Shown: one piece after another, positions 25,300 through 34,475 of the stretch | How the letters are laid out: each line of letters begins with the position of its first letter | Numbering within the stretch: the stretch's first letter is position 1 | DNA from: Chitinophagaceae bacterium | Lineage (GTDB): Bacteria > Bacteroidota > Bacteroidia > Chitinophagales > Chitinophagaceae | NCBI GenBank assembly: GCA_023957155.1 | Contig: JAMLHK010000003.1 | Coordinates: forward strand, 1 to 64,000 | Direction: 5' to 3' | DNA length: 64,000 bases | Made by a program: the position numbers and the translations under genes | Notes under the pieces: generated by a model | Seen by the model: only the letters and a program-made list of their open reading frames with translations | Told to the model about the DNA's origin: nothing | Database searches by the model: none

Positions 25300-26970
25300 A
25301 TGAGAAAGACAAACCTGTTTTATCTATTGGTCTTTTGTTCTCTTGTTGCCTGTCAGCCGAAACAATCTGAACATTATCCCTCAGGCATTGAACACGTTAT
25401 AGTTATCGGTGTAGACGGGATGAGTCCCGATGGCATACGTAATGCAACAACGCCGGTTATGGACGGGATGATTGCCGGTGGCACCGTAAAACGGAAGGTG
25501 CGTACGGTGTTAACCACTTCGAGCAGCCAGAACTGGGCTTCCATGATCATGGGCGCCGGACCGGAACAACACGGGATAATTAATAACGACTGGGAGAGGG
25601 ACGATCATACGCTTCCGCCTGTAGTTGCCGGGGAAGAAGGCATATTCCCCTCCATCTTCGGTATACTCCGCCAGCAAAGGCCCAACGCAGAGATCGGCGC
25701 AGTATACCACTGGAAAGGCTTTGGAAGGCTATTTGAAAAAAAAGCCGTAAACTATGATAAAAACTTTTCTACGGAAGACTTAACGGCAACAGATTTTATT
25801 CAATACATCAAAACAAAAAAGCCCACTTTCGGATTTGTACATTTCGATCATGTAGATCATGCCGGTCATCATGACGGACATGGAACAGCATCCTACTATG
25901 CAGCAGTTGCAAAAGCCGATTCTCTGATCGGAGAAGTACTGAAAGGTATTAAAGCAGTCGGCATCGAAGAAAGCACGCTGGTTATTATTACTGCCGACCA
26001 CGGCGGACTCGGAAAGGGACATGGCGGGGCAACGCCGGAGGAAGCAGAAATTACTATGATCCTCCACGGTAAAGACATCAAGAAGGGATACGAGATCCAA
26101 CAGCAGGTGTATACCTACGATCTCGCCGCTACTATTGCCTTTGCGCTTAAACTCACCCCACCCTATGCATGGATCGGACGCCCCATCAAGGCAGCCTTTA
26201 CAGGCTTTGAGGAACCTGCCAATTTGTGGAAGGGCAAAGAAATAATCGCATCACCTGTTATCTTTCCTCCAAAAAACATGAACCAGCAGGCCGGCGGATT
26301 ATATATCAATAAACCGGCTACCGTTAAAATGAGCGCCACCGCCGATGGCAGCACTATTCATTATACAGTAAACGGCGATATCCCGGACAGGAACTCGCCG
26401 GTATATAAAGAGCCTTTTACCATAGACAGCACTTCCGTTGTGCAGGCAAAAGCATTTGACGCCCAAGGGAATGAAAGCATGACAACAGCAGCCTATTTCA
26501 GGATGCTGAGAACCGGTATGGGTAACGGATTAAACGTTTCTTATTTCAGGGGCAAAGGCTGGAAACAACTGCCCTCCTTTGAAAAATTAACGCCTGTAAA
26601 AAAATGGAACAGCTACGAATTTACGGTGGATGAAAGCCAAATCAACCCGCTGCTTGAAAAAGACAATACAACTTTCGGGCTCGTATACGAAGGGTACCTA
26701 CAAATTGATGCTCCCGGCGAATACCGCTTTTTTACCCAGTCGGATGATGGGAGTAAACTGTATATTAACAATACAATAGTGGTGAAGAATGACGGCAGCC
26801 ACGGACTAACGGAAAAGGCAGGGAATATCAGCCTGGATGCCGGTCGCCATAAGATTAAAGTTGAATTTTTTAACGATATAGGGGGCTTCTGGTTAGATGT
26901 CTTTTACAAAGGGCCCGGCATTTCCAAACAGTTGGTTCCCGCAAATAAGCTTTTCACTAACTTGCGTTAA
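25300..26970 (+). CDS. Type I phosphodiesterase/alkaline-phosphatase-like lipoprotein with PA14 domain
   Basis: A 556-residue lipoprotein (lipobox ending VAC18). Residues about 30-310 form an alkaline-phosphatase-superfamily phosphodiesterase: metal Asp in IGVDGMSP, nucleophile region VLTTSSSQNWASM, and metal ligands in FDHVDHAGHHDGHG and ITADHGGLGKGHGG. Residues about 325-405 look like the beta-sandwich found at the C-terminus of chitobiases (STIHYTVNGDIPDRNSPVYK). Residues about 430-556 form a PA14 carbohydrate-binding domain (EYRFFTQSDDGSKLYINN). It is coupled to the DUF1080 gene that begins at its own stop. Likely acts on phosphodiester or phosphoglycan substrates at the cell surface. Confidence 0.85.
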   Translation: MRKTNLFYLLVFCSLVACQPKQSEHYPSGIEHVIVIGVDGMSPDGIRNATTPVMDGMIAGGTVKRKVRTVLTTSSSQNWASMIMGAGPEQHGIINNDWERDDHTLPPVVAGEEGIFPSIFGILRQQRPNAEIGAVYHWKGFGRLFEKKAVNYDKNFSTEDLTATDFIQYIKTKKPTFGFVHFDHVDHAGHHDGHGTASYYAAVAKADSLIGEVLKGIKAVGIEESTLVIITADHGGLGKGHGGATPEEAEITMILHGKDIKKGYEIQQQVYTYDLAATIAFALKLTPPYAWIGRPIKAAFTGFEEPANLWKGKEIIASPVIFPPKNMNQQAGGLYINKPATVKMSATADGSTIHYTVNGDIPDRNSPVYKEPFTIDSTSVVQAKAFDAQGNESMTTAAYFRMLRTGMGNGLNVSYFRGKGWKQLPSFEKLTPVKKWNSYEFTVDESQINPLLEKDNTTFGLVYEGYLQIDAPGEYRFFTQSDDGSKLYINNTIVVKNDGSHGLTEKAGNISLDAGRHKIKVEFFNDIGGFWLDVFYKGPGISKQLVPANKLFTNLR

Positions 26971-27767
26971 TGAAAAATGTATTCCTGCTCGCTCTTACAT
27001 TAATTACAGTTACTTCTTTTGCACAGGAGAAAAGGAAATGGAAACAGCTCTTTAACGGCAAAAACCTAAAGGGCTGGACGGTGAAAATCCGCGGACATGA
27101 GCTGAATGATAATTTCGGCAACACCTTTCGCGTGGAAGACGGAAAATTAATAGTGTCATACGATCAGTATAGCAATTTTAACGAGCAGTACGGGCATATC
27201 TTCTATAAAAAGCCCTATTCCTATTATTTACTTGCCGTAGAATACCGTTTTGTGGGAGAACAGGTTGCCGGCGGGCCGAATTGGGCATATAAAAACAGCG
27301 GCATCATGCTTCACTGCCAGCCGCCATCTACTATGCTTAAAGACCAGGACTTCCCTATTTCTATAGAAGACCAGTTGCTGGGGGGTGATCTTACCGGGGA
27401 AAGAACAACCTGCAATCTTTGTACCCCGGGAACCCATGTTGAAATGGATGGTAAACTATTTACCCCGCATTGCGTTAACTCCAAATCAAAAACATTCCGC
27501 AATGAAGAATGGGTCAGGGCAGAGGTACTCGTACTGGGTGATGAGGTGATCAAGCATATTGTAAACGGAGATACCGTACTGGTATATGAGAAGCCGCAAA
27601 TAGGCGGTGGCGCCGTGAATCATTACGACCCGCTAATTAAAAAAGACGGGCAATTACTGAACAGCGGCTATATCTCTTTGCAAAGCGAGAGCCACCCGAT
27701 TGAATTCAGAAAGATCGAAATCATTAATCTTGAGAAAAAGTATAAAAGAACGATACATCATGAGTAG
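26970..27767 (+). CDS. DUF1080 (3-keto-disaccharide hydrolase-type) exported protein
   Basis: A 265-residue protein with a clean signal peptide (MKNVFLLALTLITVTSFAQ). The DUF1080 jelly-roll starts at WKQLFNGKNLKGW and includes NSGIMLHCQPPSTM and YISLQSESHPIEFRKIEIINL. Members cut 3-keto-glycosides or bind related glycans in the periplasm. The start shares one base with the stop of the phosphodiesterase (TAATG), so the two are translationally coupled. The end overlaps the O-methyltransferase start by eight bases, implying a three-gene operon. Confidence 0.87.
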   Translation: MKNVFLLALTLITVTSFAQEKRKWKQLFNGKNLKGWTVKIRGHELNDNFGNTFRVEDGKLIVSYDQYSNFNEQYGHIFYKKPYSYYLLAVEYRFVGEQVAGGPNWAYKNSGIMLHCQPPSTMLKDQDFPISIEDQLLGGDLTGERTTCNLCTPGTHVEMDGKLFTPHCVNSKSKTFRNEEWVRAEVLVLGDEVIKHIVNGDTVLVYEKPQIGGGAVNHYDPLIKKDGQLLNSGYISLQSESHPIEFRKIEIINLEKKYKRTIHHE

Positions 27768-28443
27768 CACAATTTTTAATGAAGTAGAGCAGTATATCAA
27801 TAGCCGTTTTGTCAAAGAAGACCCGGCTTTGTTAAAAACCAAACAAGCCATTATTGACGGCAATCTTCCCCCCATCAGCATTTCTGAAAACCAGGGAAAG
27901 TTTTTGCATCTCCTGGCTAAGCTCTGTAATCCTAAAAAAATATTAGAGATCGGTACGCTGGGCGGCTATAGCACGATATGGCTGGCAAGAGCCTTACCAC
28001 CGGACGGGCACTTGATTTCTCTTGAGCTGGAACAACATCACGCTGATGTGGCGCTTGCCAACTTTGCTGATGCCGGGTTAAAAGAAAAAATTTCGATCCG
28101 CATTGGTAATGCCCTGGAAACATTACCCAAACTGAAAGAAGAAGGAACCGGACCTTTTGATGTTATATTTATAGATGCAGATAAAGAACCCTATGCCGAA
28201 TATTTTGAATGGGCGCTGAAATTATCTCGTCCCGGCACCCTTATTATAGCCGACAATGTAGTGCGGGAAGGTAAGATACTGGAAGAAAACAGCGCCGATA
28301 GCAATGTAATTGGAGTACAGCGTTTCATCAAGCTGATGGCGGCAACCCGGGGGATCACCGCTACCATTATTCAAACCGTAGGTAATAAATACCACGATGG
28401 CATCGCATTAGCTATTGTGGATGATCCCGCTAAAGCCGGATAG
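27760..28443 (+). CDS. Class I SAM-dependent O-methyltransferase (COMT-like)
   Basis: Start placed at MSSTIFNEVEQYINS (ATG 27760), overlapping the DUF1080 stop by eight bases; a longer reading would overlap 68 bases. The 227-residue protein matches Methyltransf_3: SAM loop ILEIGTLGGYSTIWLAR, LEQHHADVA, and metal-binding Asp in VIFIDADKEPYAEY and IIADNVVREG. Such enzymes methylate catechols and similar small phenols with Mg2+. Cytoplasmic, unlike its exported neighbours, so it may not share their job. Confidence 0.87.
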   Translation: MSSTIFNEVEQYINSRFVKEDPALLKTKQAIIDGNLPPISISENQGKFLHLLAKLCNPKKILEIGTLGGYSTIWLARALPPDGHLISLELEQHHADVALANFADAGLKEKISIRIGNALETLPKLKEEGTGPFDVIFIDADKEPYAEYFEWALKLSRPGTLIIADNVVREGKILEENSADSNVIGVQRFIKLMAATRGITATIIQTVGNKYHDGIALAIVDDPAKAG

Positions 28444-28566
28444 ATTGACGTTAACGATCAGACTAAAATAACGCCTTAAAAATCCAGGAGCATTTGTTAG
28501 AGATGTATTAGATGTATAATTTCGGATTTGGTCATTTATCAGTGTATATGATTTCTCAAAATATCA

Positions 28567-28720
28567 GCTAACGGTTGGGGGCTTGGCATTCGAGCGGGAT
28601 TACCTTCGATGCTACTTCGTGGTTTTAGTACTAACGCTGATACGAAGAACAAAAGTTGAAATTTTCATCCCGCTCAAAGCGGAACCGTTCAGTCCGCCTA
28701 TTGTCAATTTGTTTGTTAGC
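28567..28720 (-). repeat. attC-like repeat copy Y2 (inverted relative to Y1)
   Basis: The segment runs from GCTAAC (28567-28572) to GTTAGC (28715-28720) with inner complementary arms, GAGCGGGATTA near 28592 and CATCCCGCTC near 28665. Its core matches the reverse complement of the Y1 core. GTTAGCAGCTATGG (28715-28728) is a perfect inverted match to CCATAGCTGCTAAC (31281-31294) on the far side of the lipase module. The other bases of the 28444-28736 gap are AT-rich and empty. Confidence 0.7.
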
Positions 28721-28736
28721 AGCTATGGATAATTTG

Positions 28737-30533
28737 TCATAGTGTAATACCTAAAATAAAATTGCAATAAAAACCTTGCGGATTAATTTTTGGCCCACTC
28801 TGAAGAGGTATATTGTTTGTTGTCCATTTCGTTGTTTTCCCCAAAGGGAAGAAATAGCCTGAACGTAAACCAATGTTCACATTTTCGAGGAATGTTTTGT
28901 TTATAAATGGAGTTGTTGCAAAGTGCAATCCTACATTACCTATATAACCCTGCGTGGCAATATGTTGTTGGTTTAAACCATTGGTCAAATAATTATTGAA
29001 TGTTTGGTTAGCACTGTTATTCTTTGATAACCTTACCCCAAACCACGAGTAAACAATACCTCCAAATGGGATTAATTGAAATTTAGCATTATTTATGGTT
29101 ACAATTCCTAAAGATGTACCAACTGTGGTTCCTCTTAATGAGTTTGTGCTCATCCCATCTGATTTATTAGCAGAATAAGTGCTGTAATTGAATAAAGTAG
29201 CAAGATGTATTTTAGGAAAAATGGTATAGAAACCTCCTCCACGTGAAAAATATACATTGTTCAATTTCATAAATCCGTTGTTTTGGAGCTCGGTATTTAA
29301 TGCAGAAAACTCCGAAACCTGCACACCTAACATACTATGAATAAATACTCTCCTGGGATTTACAATTGTCCTACTTTCTTTTGCTTCATTAACAATTTCC
29401 TTTGATGGTGTATAAATCAATCTTTCCATATTATCGGAACTGCTAAAATTGGTAGTCCTATCCAGCAAGTATAAATAGGGTGCGTGAAAGTGGTGAGGAA
29501 ATAGCTTTGTATTGTCGTCTGGATACTGTTTAAAATAATTATCGTCTGGTAGCAAAACAATGGTTGTTCCTGTCCTCACATAATGATTGCTATTATAATA
29601 AAGTGGTGGTGTAAACTCTTTCAGATATTTCTTAATCATTTTTGATGCTAAGTTGCCCAAATATTTTTCATAGTTCTTTTGTGCTTCTTTTGTAGGCTTG
29701 TCCAACTTGTTAAAGGCGTGCTTTAGCACCAAGTTTTTCGGAAATTTTTGTTTTTTGATAATTTCTTTTGCATTCTTAAACGGGTTGGAATAGTTGAAAT
29801 CTTTCAATGTTTGGATTGAAATAGGTACTTCTGGAACCCAATCAGCAGCATTTACTACATTAAAAGCCCAGCCTCCTTGTGTCATAGCCTCATATTCATA
29901 GGCATAATATAAGTTTCCGGGCTTAGGTGCTGCACTGCAATAAGTTTTAAACTTTATGTCTTTGGCTAATACCCCATGCTGTTGCAGATTATAAAGATAG
30001 GAAGTAATAAGATATGATACCGCCCCCCCTTGGCTATGTCCGATTATTAAAAACTCTTTTGTACCTTTTTGATATAACTCATTTATTTTGGGTAATATCT
30101 CTTTTGATAAATATGCAGTACTAATAAGCCAACCAATGTGAACTGCAGCTTTAGGACTACTTGCAAGCTGATAAGAAAAGACTTCATCGTTGCTTAATTT
30201 TAATTCACCTTTTGCCGGAACCATTGCTGCATAAATATTAGATAGCCAACTTTCTTCTTTTTCGGTTGTCCCTCTAATGCTTATAACTGCTTTCCCAGAG
30301 CCATCTGACCATAATTCCCATAAATTATCAAGGCCTATAGATGCCGAGCGATATAGCATTTTATAATGTTGAGGGAATGGGAAACTATTATAATAATTAG
30401 AGTCGAGAGCAGATGTTTTTGCTGAAATGAACATTAATTCTCTATACTCGTCTTTGTCAAATCCAGGTTTTAATTGTTGTCCAAACCCGTTAATTGAAAT
30501 GAGCAAAAAAAATAGTAAAAAGTGTTTTTTCAT
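28737..30533 (-). CDS. Secreted lipase (class 3-like) with C-terminal outer-membrane barrel-like region
   Basis: A 598-residue protein with signal peptide MKKHFLLFFLLISINGFGQ. Residues about 60-290 are an alpha/beta-hydrolase of the class 3 lipase type: AVISIRGTTEKEESW around the oxyanion, nucleophile Ser168 in IIGHSQGGAVSYL, the Asp in NAADWVPEVP, and His candidates in FPHHFHAPYLYLL. Residues about 385-598 are rich in alternating hydrophobic and aromatic residues with glycine turns and end FCNFILGITL, which looks like a small outer-membrane beta-barrel. If so, this is a surface-anchored lipase. It follows a lipoprotein gene by 20 bases inside an attC-like-bounded module. Confidence 0.75.
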   Translation of the reverse strand: MKKHFLLFFLLISINGFGQQLKPGFDKDEYRELMFISAKTSALDSNYYNSFPFPQHYKMLYRSASIGLDNLWELWSDGSGKAVISIRGTTEKEESWLSNIYAAMVPAKGELKLSNDEVFSYQLASSPKAAVHIGWLISTAYLSKEILPKINELYQKGTKEFLIIGHSQGGAVSYLITSYLYNLQQHGVLAKDIKFKTYCSAAPKPGNLYYAYEYEAMTQGGWAFNVVNAADWVPEVPISIQTLKDFNYSNPFKNAKEIIKKQKFPKNLVLKHAFNKLDKPTKEAQKNYEKYLGNLASKMIKKYLKEFTPPLYYNSNHYVRTGTTIVLLPDDNYFKQYPDDNTKLFPHHFHAPYLYLLDRTTNFSSSDNMERLIYTPSKEIVNEAKESRTIVNPRRVFIHSMLGVQVSEFSALNTELQNNGFMKLNNVYFSRGGGFYTIFPKIHLATLFNYSTYSANKSDGMSTNSLRGTTVGTSLGIVTINNAKFQLIPFGGIVYSWFGVRLSKNNSANQTFNNYLTNGLNQQHIATQGYIGNVGLHFATTPFINKTFLENVNIGLRSGYFFPLGKTTKWTTNNIPLQSGPKINPQGFYCNFILGITL

Positions 30534-30553
30534 ATATTATGTATCGCATTTAA

Positions 30554-31024
30554 TTAATTACAATTAGTTTTATGAAGTGTAAGTATTCCATCAAATTTAA
30601 TTTCATTGAGATTCTTAAATATCATTTTTCCATTCCTATCTTCCATCTCCCCAAAACCTTCTATTGCCAAATCATTTTTTAATAAGAAAGCAACTTGTCT
30701 TATTGACTTTTTTCCTTCTGAAGAAAAAGTATAGTTTGCGACTAAAGTATCACCATATATTTTGCCATCCAATTCGCCTTTGCTTCGGTCTTTTTCATAA
30801 AACCTATATTCCAATACGCCTGTTACCACATTGGGGAATCTTTCTACTTTTAGCAAGATGGTGTCTTTCATTAAATAGCCAGTGTAACAAGTTTGTGCTG
30901 GTATCATTACTTTCATTTCATCCGTATTTGTTGTTCCGGTTTTCGTTGACTGTTTACCATTATTGCAAGCAATTGTAATAATTAATACAAAGAGAAACGG
31001 TGTTTTTTGTATTACTGATTTCAT
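30554..31024 (-). CDS. Small lipoprotein of unknown function
   Basis: A 156-residue lipoprotein with signal and lipobox at FVLIITIAC (Cys20). The mature part has a repeating beta pattern (YTGYLMKDTILLKVERF, YGDTLVANYTFSSEGK, LKNDLAIEGFGEM) like small lipocalin-type or DUF-type Bacteroidota lipoproteins, but I do not recognise the family. It begins the two-gene lipase module; start is ATG 31024. Codon use is AT-rich compared with the his genes around it, which fits recent acquisition. Confidence 0.7.
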   Translation of the reverse strand: MKSVIQKTPFLFVLIITIACNNGKQSTKTGTTNTDEMKVMIPAQTCYTGYLMKDTILLKVERFPNVVTGVLEYRFYEKDRSKGELDGKIYGDTLVANYTFSSEGKKSIRQVAFLLKNDLAIEGFGEMEDRNGKMIFKNLNEIKFDGILTLHKTNCN

Positions 31025-31288
31025 TGTCTATTGCTTTATTAATTATAAAACCTCATTAGTGTTGCGTTGTTTAAAAGTCATTTCGCCTGAAACCCTTATT
31101 GGTAATGAGTTGTAGGCTATTTTGATTCTGCAACGATTTGAATTTTTGAAAATATTTTTAAAACAACTAAAGTATTGAAAATCAATGTTTTGAAAACAAT
31201 AAATTTATTATTTAAGCAACAGCGCAGCGCTAATGATAAAACCTAAATTCTTATATGATAGCTCCGTTCGTGTTTGGTTGCCATAGCT

Positions 31289-31487
31289 GCTAACGGCAAT
31301 GGCCTTGCGTAGGTATGGAATTTGAAATTCGTCTGCTGAAATACCGTAATGCCAATTTAGTGTAAAAAATTTTGTGTTCAGATAATTTTTATTAAAAAAT
31401 CGTCCGCCGATAACTGAAGTCCGGAACTGCAATCAGCCCGGCAGACTTCCGTTCAGCCACACTTGCGCAAAACTGCCTGTTGTATGC
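31289..31487 (-). repeat. attC-like repeat copy X3 (199 bp, inverted relative to X1 and X2)
   Basis: Read on the minus strand it starts GCATACAAC (plus 31479-31487) and ends GTTAGC (plus 31289-31294), exactly the length of X2. Its inner 140 bases match the right part of X1 at about 85%. Crucially, it is uninterrupted across the point where X1 is split by the IS3 element. The remaining parts of the 31025-31714 gap (about 180 bases before, 225 after) are AT-rich with no gene seen. Confidence 0.8.
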
Positions 31488-31714
31488 AGACCTCTGACCT
31501 GTAAAAAATATTGATTGTATGTAAATATATTTTTGCCGGTTATTTATCCCGCACTCAACGAACTAAAATGTAGCTCGTATCCAAAAGTAGATAAGCCTGA
31601 CCATTTTTTAGATTGCCTATTTGTGTTATGTCGGCAGACGAACAACACCACCCCAGCTTCACCTTGACGTTTTTCATTCCGAAGTTCCGGAACTGCCACA
31701 AATGCCCAACAGGT

Positions 31715-32857
31715 TTATAATACCCCCTTCGTGCTTGGTAAATAGTTGCTCATCGGGTCGCGCTTTACAGCCATACGGATGGCTTTGGCAAAGGCTTTGA
31801 ATATGGCTTCTATCTTATGGTGTTCGTTATCACCGTGACACGCTATATTCAGATTGCATTTAGCGCCATCGGAAAACGATTTAAAGAAATGATAAAACAT
31901 TTCGGTAGGCATTTCTCCGATCTTCTCCCGTTTAAATTCCGCATTCCATACCAGCCAGTTCCGTCCGCCGAAATCAATCAGTACCCGGGCATCGGCGTCA
32001 TCCATGGGCAGGGCAAAACCATAGCGTTCCATACCTCTTTTATCAGACAGGGCGGCAGCAAAAGCCTCTCCCAGGGCAATACCGGCATCTTCAATGGTAT
32101 GATGTTCGTCCACATGCAGATCGCCCTGGGCTCTTATGGTCAGATCCACTTTACCATGACGGGCAATCTGCTCCAGCATGTGATCAAAAAAGCCGATCCC
32201 CGTTGCCATATCCGCCTTCCCTGACCCGTCTATATTCAATGCAACACTGATCTTTGTTTCATTGGTATTCCGCTCAAGCGTAACCGAACGCTGGCCTTGT
32301 TTCAGAAACTCATATATCCGGCTCCATTCCGTAGTTTCCAGGGCAATGGCATGCTGCAACGCAGCCACCTTATCTGAAATTTCTTCCGCACCCAGCGCCG
32401 CATCATTATTCAGCCAGATACCGCGGCAGCCTAAGTTTTTAGCCAGCTGAATATCGGTAATACGATCACCGATCACAAATGAATGAGGAATATCATATTC
32501 GGGGTTATTCAAATACTGCGTCAACATACCAATAGCAGGCTTTCGGGTAGGGGCATTTTCATGCGGGTATGTCCGGTCTATATGTACCGCGCTAAACCGG
32601 ATGCCTTCACCTTCCAGGCTTTTCATAACCAGGTTATGCAGGGGCCAAAAAGTATCTTCGGGAAATTTGTCAGTTCCCAGCCCGTCCTGATTGCTCACCA
32701 TCACCAGCTCATAGTCTAATTCTTTGGCAATTTTAGTCAGGTATTCAAACATGTGCGGATAAAAAGTCAGCTTATCATACGAATCTAACTGGTACGTGGG
32801 CGGAGCTTCATAAATTAAAGTACCATCTCTGTCAATAAATAAAACAGGTTTTGCCAT
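31715..32857 (-). CDS. hisB: Bifunctional histidinol-phosphatase / imidazoleglycerol-phosphate dehydratase
   Basis: HisB carries out two his steps. Residues about 1-165 are a HAD phosphatase ([13 protein letters not shown] with the catalytic Dx[17 protein letters not shown]). Residues about 190-380 are the dehydratase, with [14 protein letters not shown] and [19 protein letters not shown] for the manganese sites and [16 protein letters not shown]. The zinc-binding cysteines known from the E. coli phosphatase domain are absent: the loop reads [13 protein letters not shown]. It is the last proximal his gene; downstream lies the inverted cassette-like module rather than hisH. Confidence 0.95.
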   Translation of the reverse strand: MAKPVLFIDRDGTLIYEAPPTYQLDSYDKLTFYPHMFEYLTKIAKELDYELVMVSNQDGLGTDKFPEDTFWPLHNLVMKSLEGEGIRFSAVHIDRTYPHENAPTRKPAIGMLTQYLNNPEYDIPHSFVIGDRITDIQLAKNLGCRGIWLNNDAALGAEEISDKVAALQHAIALETTEWSRIYEFLKQGQRSVTLERNTNETKISVALNIDGSGKADMATGIGFFDHMLEQIARHGKVDLTIRAQGDLHVDEHHTIEDAGIALGEAFAAALSDKRGMERYGFALPMDDADARVLIDFGGRNWLVWNAEFKREKIGEMPTEMFYHFFKSFSDGAKCNLNIACHGDNEHHKIEAIFKAFAKAIRMAVKRDPMSNYLPSTKGVL

Positions 32858-32898
32858 AATAAGATTATTTCAAGGGTTTATAAAATTACTTCCGCTTT

Positions 32899-33321
32899 CT
32901 ATAATTTCTTTTCTATTCTTACTTTTTTCACTTCTCTTGCTGTAACGGCACCGGCCTTATTCCCAAAACTATTACGCACATAAGTGAGCAGATCGGCCAC
33001 TTCCTGGTTAGTTAAATGGGAAGGTATTGAATTATGACAGGTAACATCATCGGTTACCACGGTGTCCGTTAAACCGTTCAGCACAATAGTTATGAGCCGG
33101 CTCCTGGCGCTCAGCACCGATTCCGTTTGAGAAAGCGAAGGAGTTACATCGGGTATGCCCAGTCCATCCGGCTGATGGCAGCTCTGGCATGCTTTCACAT
33201 ATATCATCTTTCCCTTTTCGATAACTACAGGCGGAGGTTTTGTCTGGTCCGGATTAAAGCTCAGCAATATAAACAATAGTGATGCGATTACCACATTTAC
33301 AGGTATTAATCTTCTACGCAT
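32899..33321 (-). CDS. Cytochrome c family protein lodged between hisC and hisB
   Basis: A 140-residue exported protein with an N-terminal membrane or signal segment (VVIASLLFILLSF) and one heme-binding CxxCH motif (KACQSCHQPDGLG). The C-terminal helix HLTNQEVADLLTYVRNSFGNKAGAV is typical of class I cytochromes c, but where relatives have MP before this helix the sequence reads SIPS. No methionine follows the heme motif, so the sixth ligand must be another residue (a nearby His) or be missing. Its start is one base from the hisC stop, so it is co-transcribed with the his genes; a link to histidine synthesis is not known. Confidence 0.85.
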   Translation of the reverse strand: MRRRLIPVNVVIASLLFILLSFNPDQTKPPPVVIEKGKMIYVKACQSCHQPDGLGIPDVTPSLSQTESVLSARSRLITIVLNGLTDTVVTDDVTCHNSIPSHLTNQEVADLLTYVRNSFGNKAGAVTAREVKKVRIEKKL

Positions 33322-33322
33322 A

Positions 33323-34372
33323 TTAACTGATTTTTTTCAAACTATTCAGCAGGGCTTCATTCTCACCGGGATTACCTATGGTTATCCGCAGGCAGTTATC
33401 ACACAGTTGTACGTTACTCCGGTCGCGGACCACAATACCATCTTTTACCAACACCTCGTATACCGACCTGGCATCCTTAACCTTTACCAGTAAAAAATTA
33501 GCATCTGATGGATAAACCCGCTCCACTATGCTTACAGATAATAACTGCTCCGCCATTATATTCCGCTCCTCTACCAGTATCCTGATCATGTCATTCACCT
33601 CATCGAGCCGGTCAAGCGCTTTCAACACCAGTTCCTGCGTTGCCTGTCCTACATTATACGGAGGTTTAATTTTATTGCAGGCAGCCAATATCTCTTCACT
33701 TGCAAAAGCCATACCCAAACGCAGACCCGCAAGCCCCCAGGCTTTGGACAAGGTTTGTAAAACCACCAGGTTGGGATATTCCGTAAGCTCCTGCACAAAA
33801 GACCGGTACCGCGAAAAATTAATATATGCTTCATCTATAACCACAATACCCGGGAAATTATTCAGCACGGTTTCCACATCCTCCCGGTTAAGCGCATTGC
33901 CTGTAGGATTATTAGGTGAACACAGCCAGATGATCTTGGTAAAATCATCCACCCGGTTCTCCATGTGTACCAAATCTAATTGAAAATCTTCAAGAAGAGG
34001 TATTTTCCGTACCTCCACATCATTAATATGCGCACTTACTTCATACATGCCGTAGGTAGGCGGACAAATGATCACATTATCTTTTCCGGGATTACAAAAA
34101 GCGCGGAACAGAATGTCAATGCACTCATCACTGCCATTACCTATAAAAATATTTTTGGGAGAAACTCCTTTTATGGCACTTAGCTTTTCCTTTAGCTGGC
34201 GCTGATGAGGATCGGGGTAACGGTTATACCATTTTATAGTAGGCGATCCCAGGCTGTTTTCATTCGCGTCCAGGAATATTTTAGCCTCCCCGCTAAACTC
34301 ATCCCTTGCAGAAGAATAAGGAACAAGCCGCTTTACATTTTCTCTTAACAGGTCATTTATATTAAACTGCAT
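33323..34372 (-). CDS. hisC: Histidinol-phosphate aminotransferase
   Basis: HisC transaminates imidazole acetol phosphate with glutamate. A 349-residue class I/II PLP enzyme with LDANENSLGSP at the start, NGSDECIDILFRAFC, CSPNNPTGNAL, VVIDEAYINFS (PLP-ring Asp) and the Schiff-base Lys in LQTLSKAWGLAGLRLG. RITIGNPGENEAL near the end carries the phosphate-binding Arg. It is 103 bases downstream of hisD. Confidence 0.95.
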   Translation of the reverse strand: MQFNINDLLRENVKRLVPYSSARDEFSGEAKIFLDANENSLGSPTIKWYNRYPDPHQRQLKEKLSAIKGVSPKNIFIGNGSDECIDILFRAFCNPGKDNVIICPPTYGMYEVSAHINDVEVRKIPLLEDFQLDLVHMENRVDDFTKIIWLCSPNNPTGNALNREDVETVLNNFPGIVVIDEAYINFSRYRSFVQELTEYPNLVVLQTLSKAWGLAGLRLGMAFASEEILAACNKIKPPYNVGQATQELVLKALDRLDEVNDMIRILVEERNIMAEQLLSVSIVERVYPSDANFLLVKVKDARSVYEVLVKDGIVVRDRSNVQLCDNCLRITIGNPGENEALLNSLKKIS

Positions 34373-34475
34373 AGCCGTTATTTCAATTTATAGTGTATTG
34401 TTTTTAGTTGTGGATTTCGTACTTATTGAGCTCCGGTCGTTGGGCTTTTTATACCGGACTACCGGCAGCAGGCTT

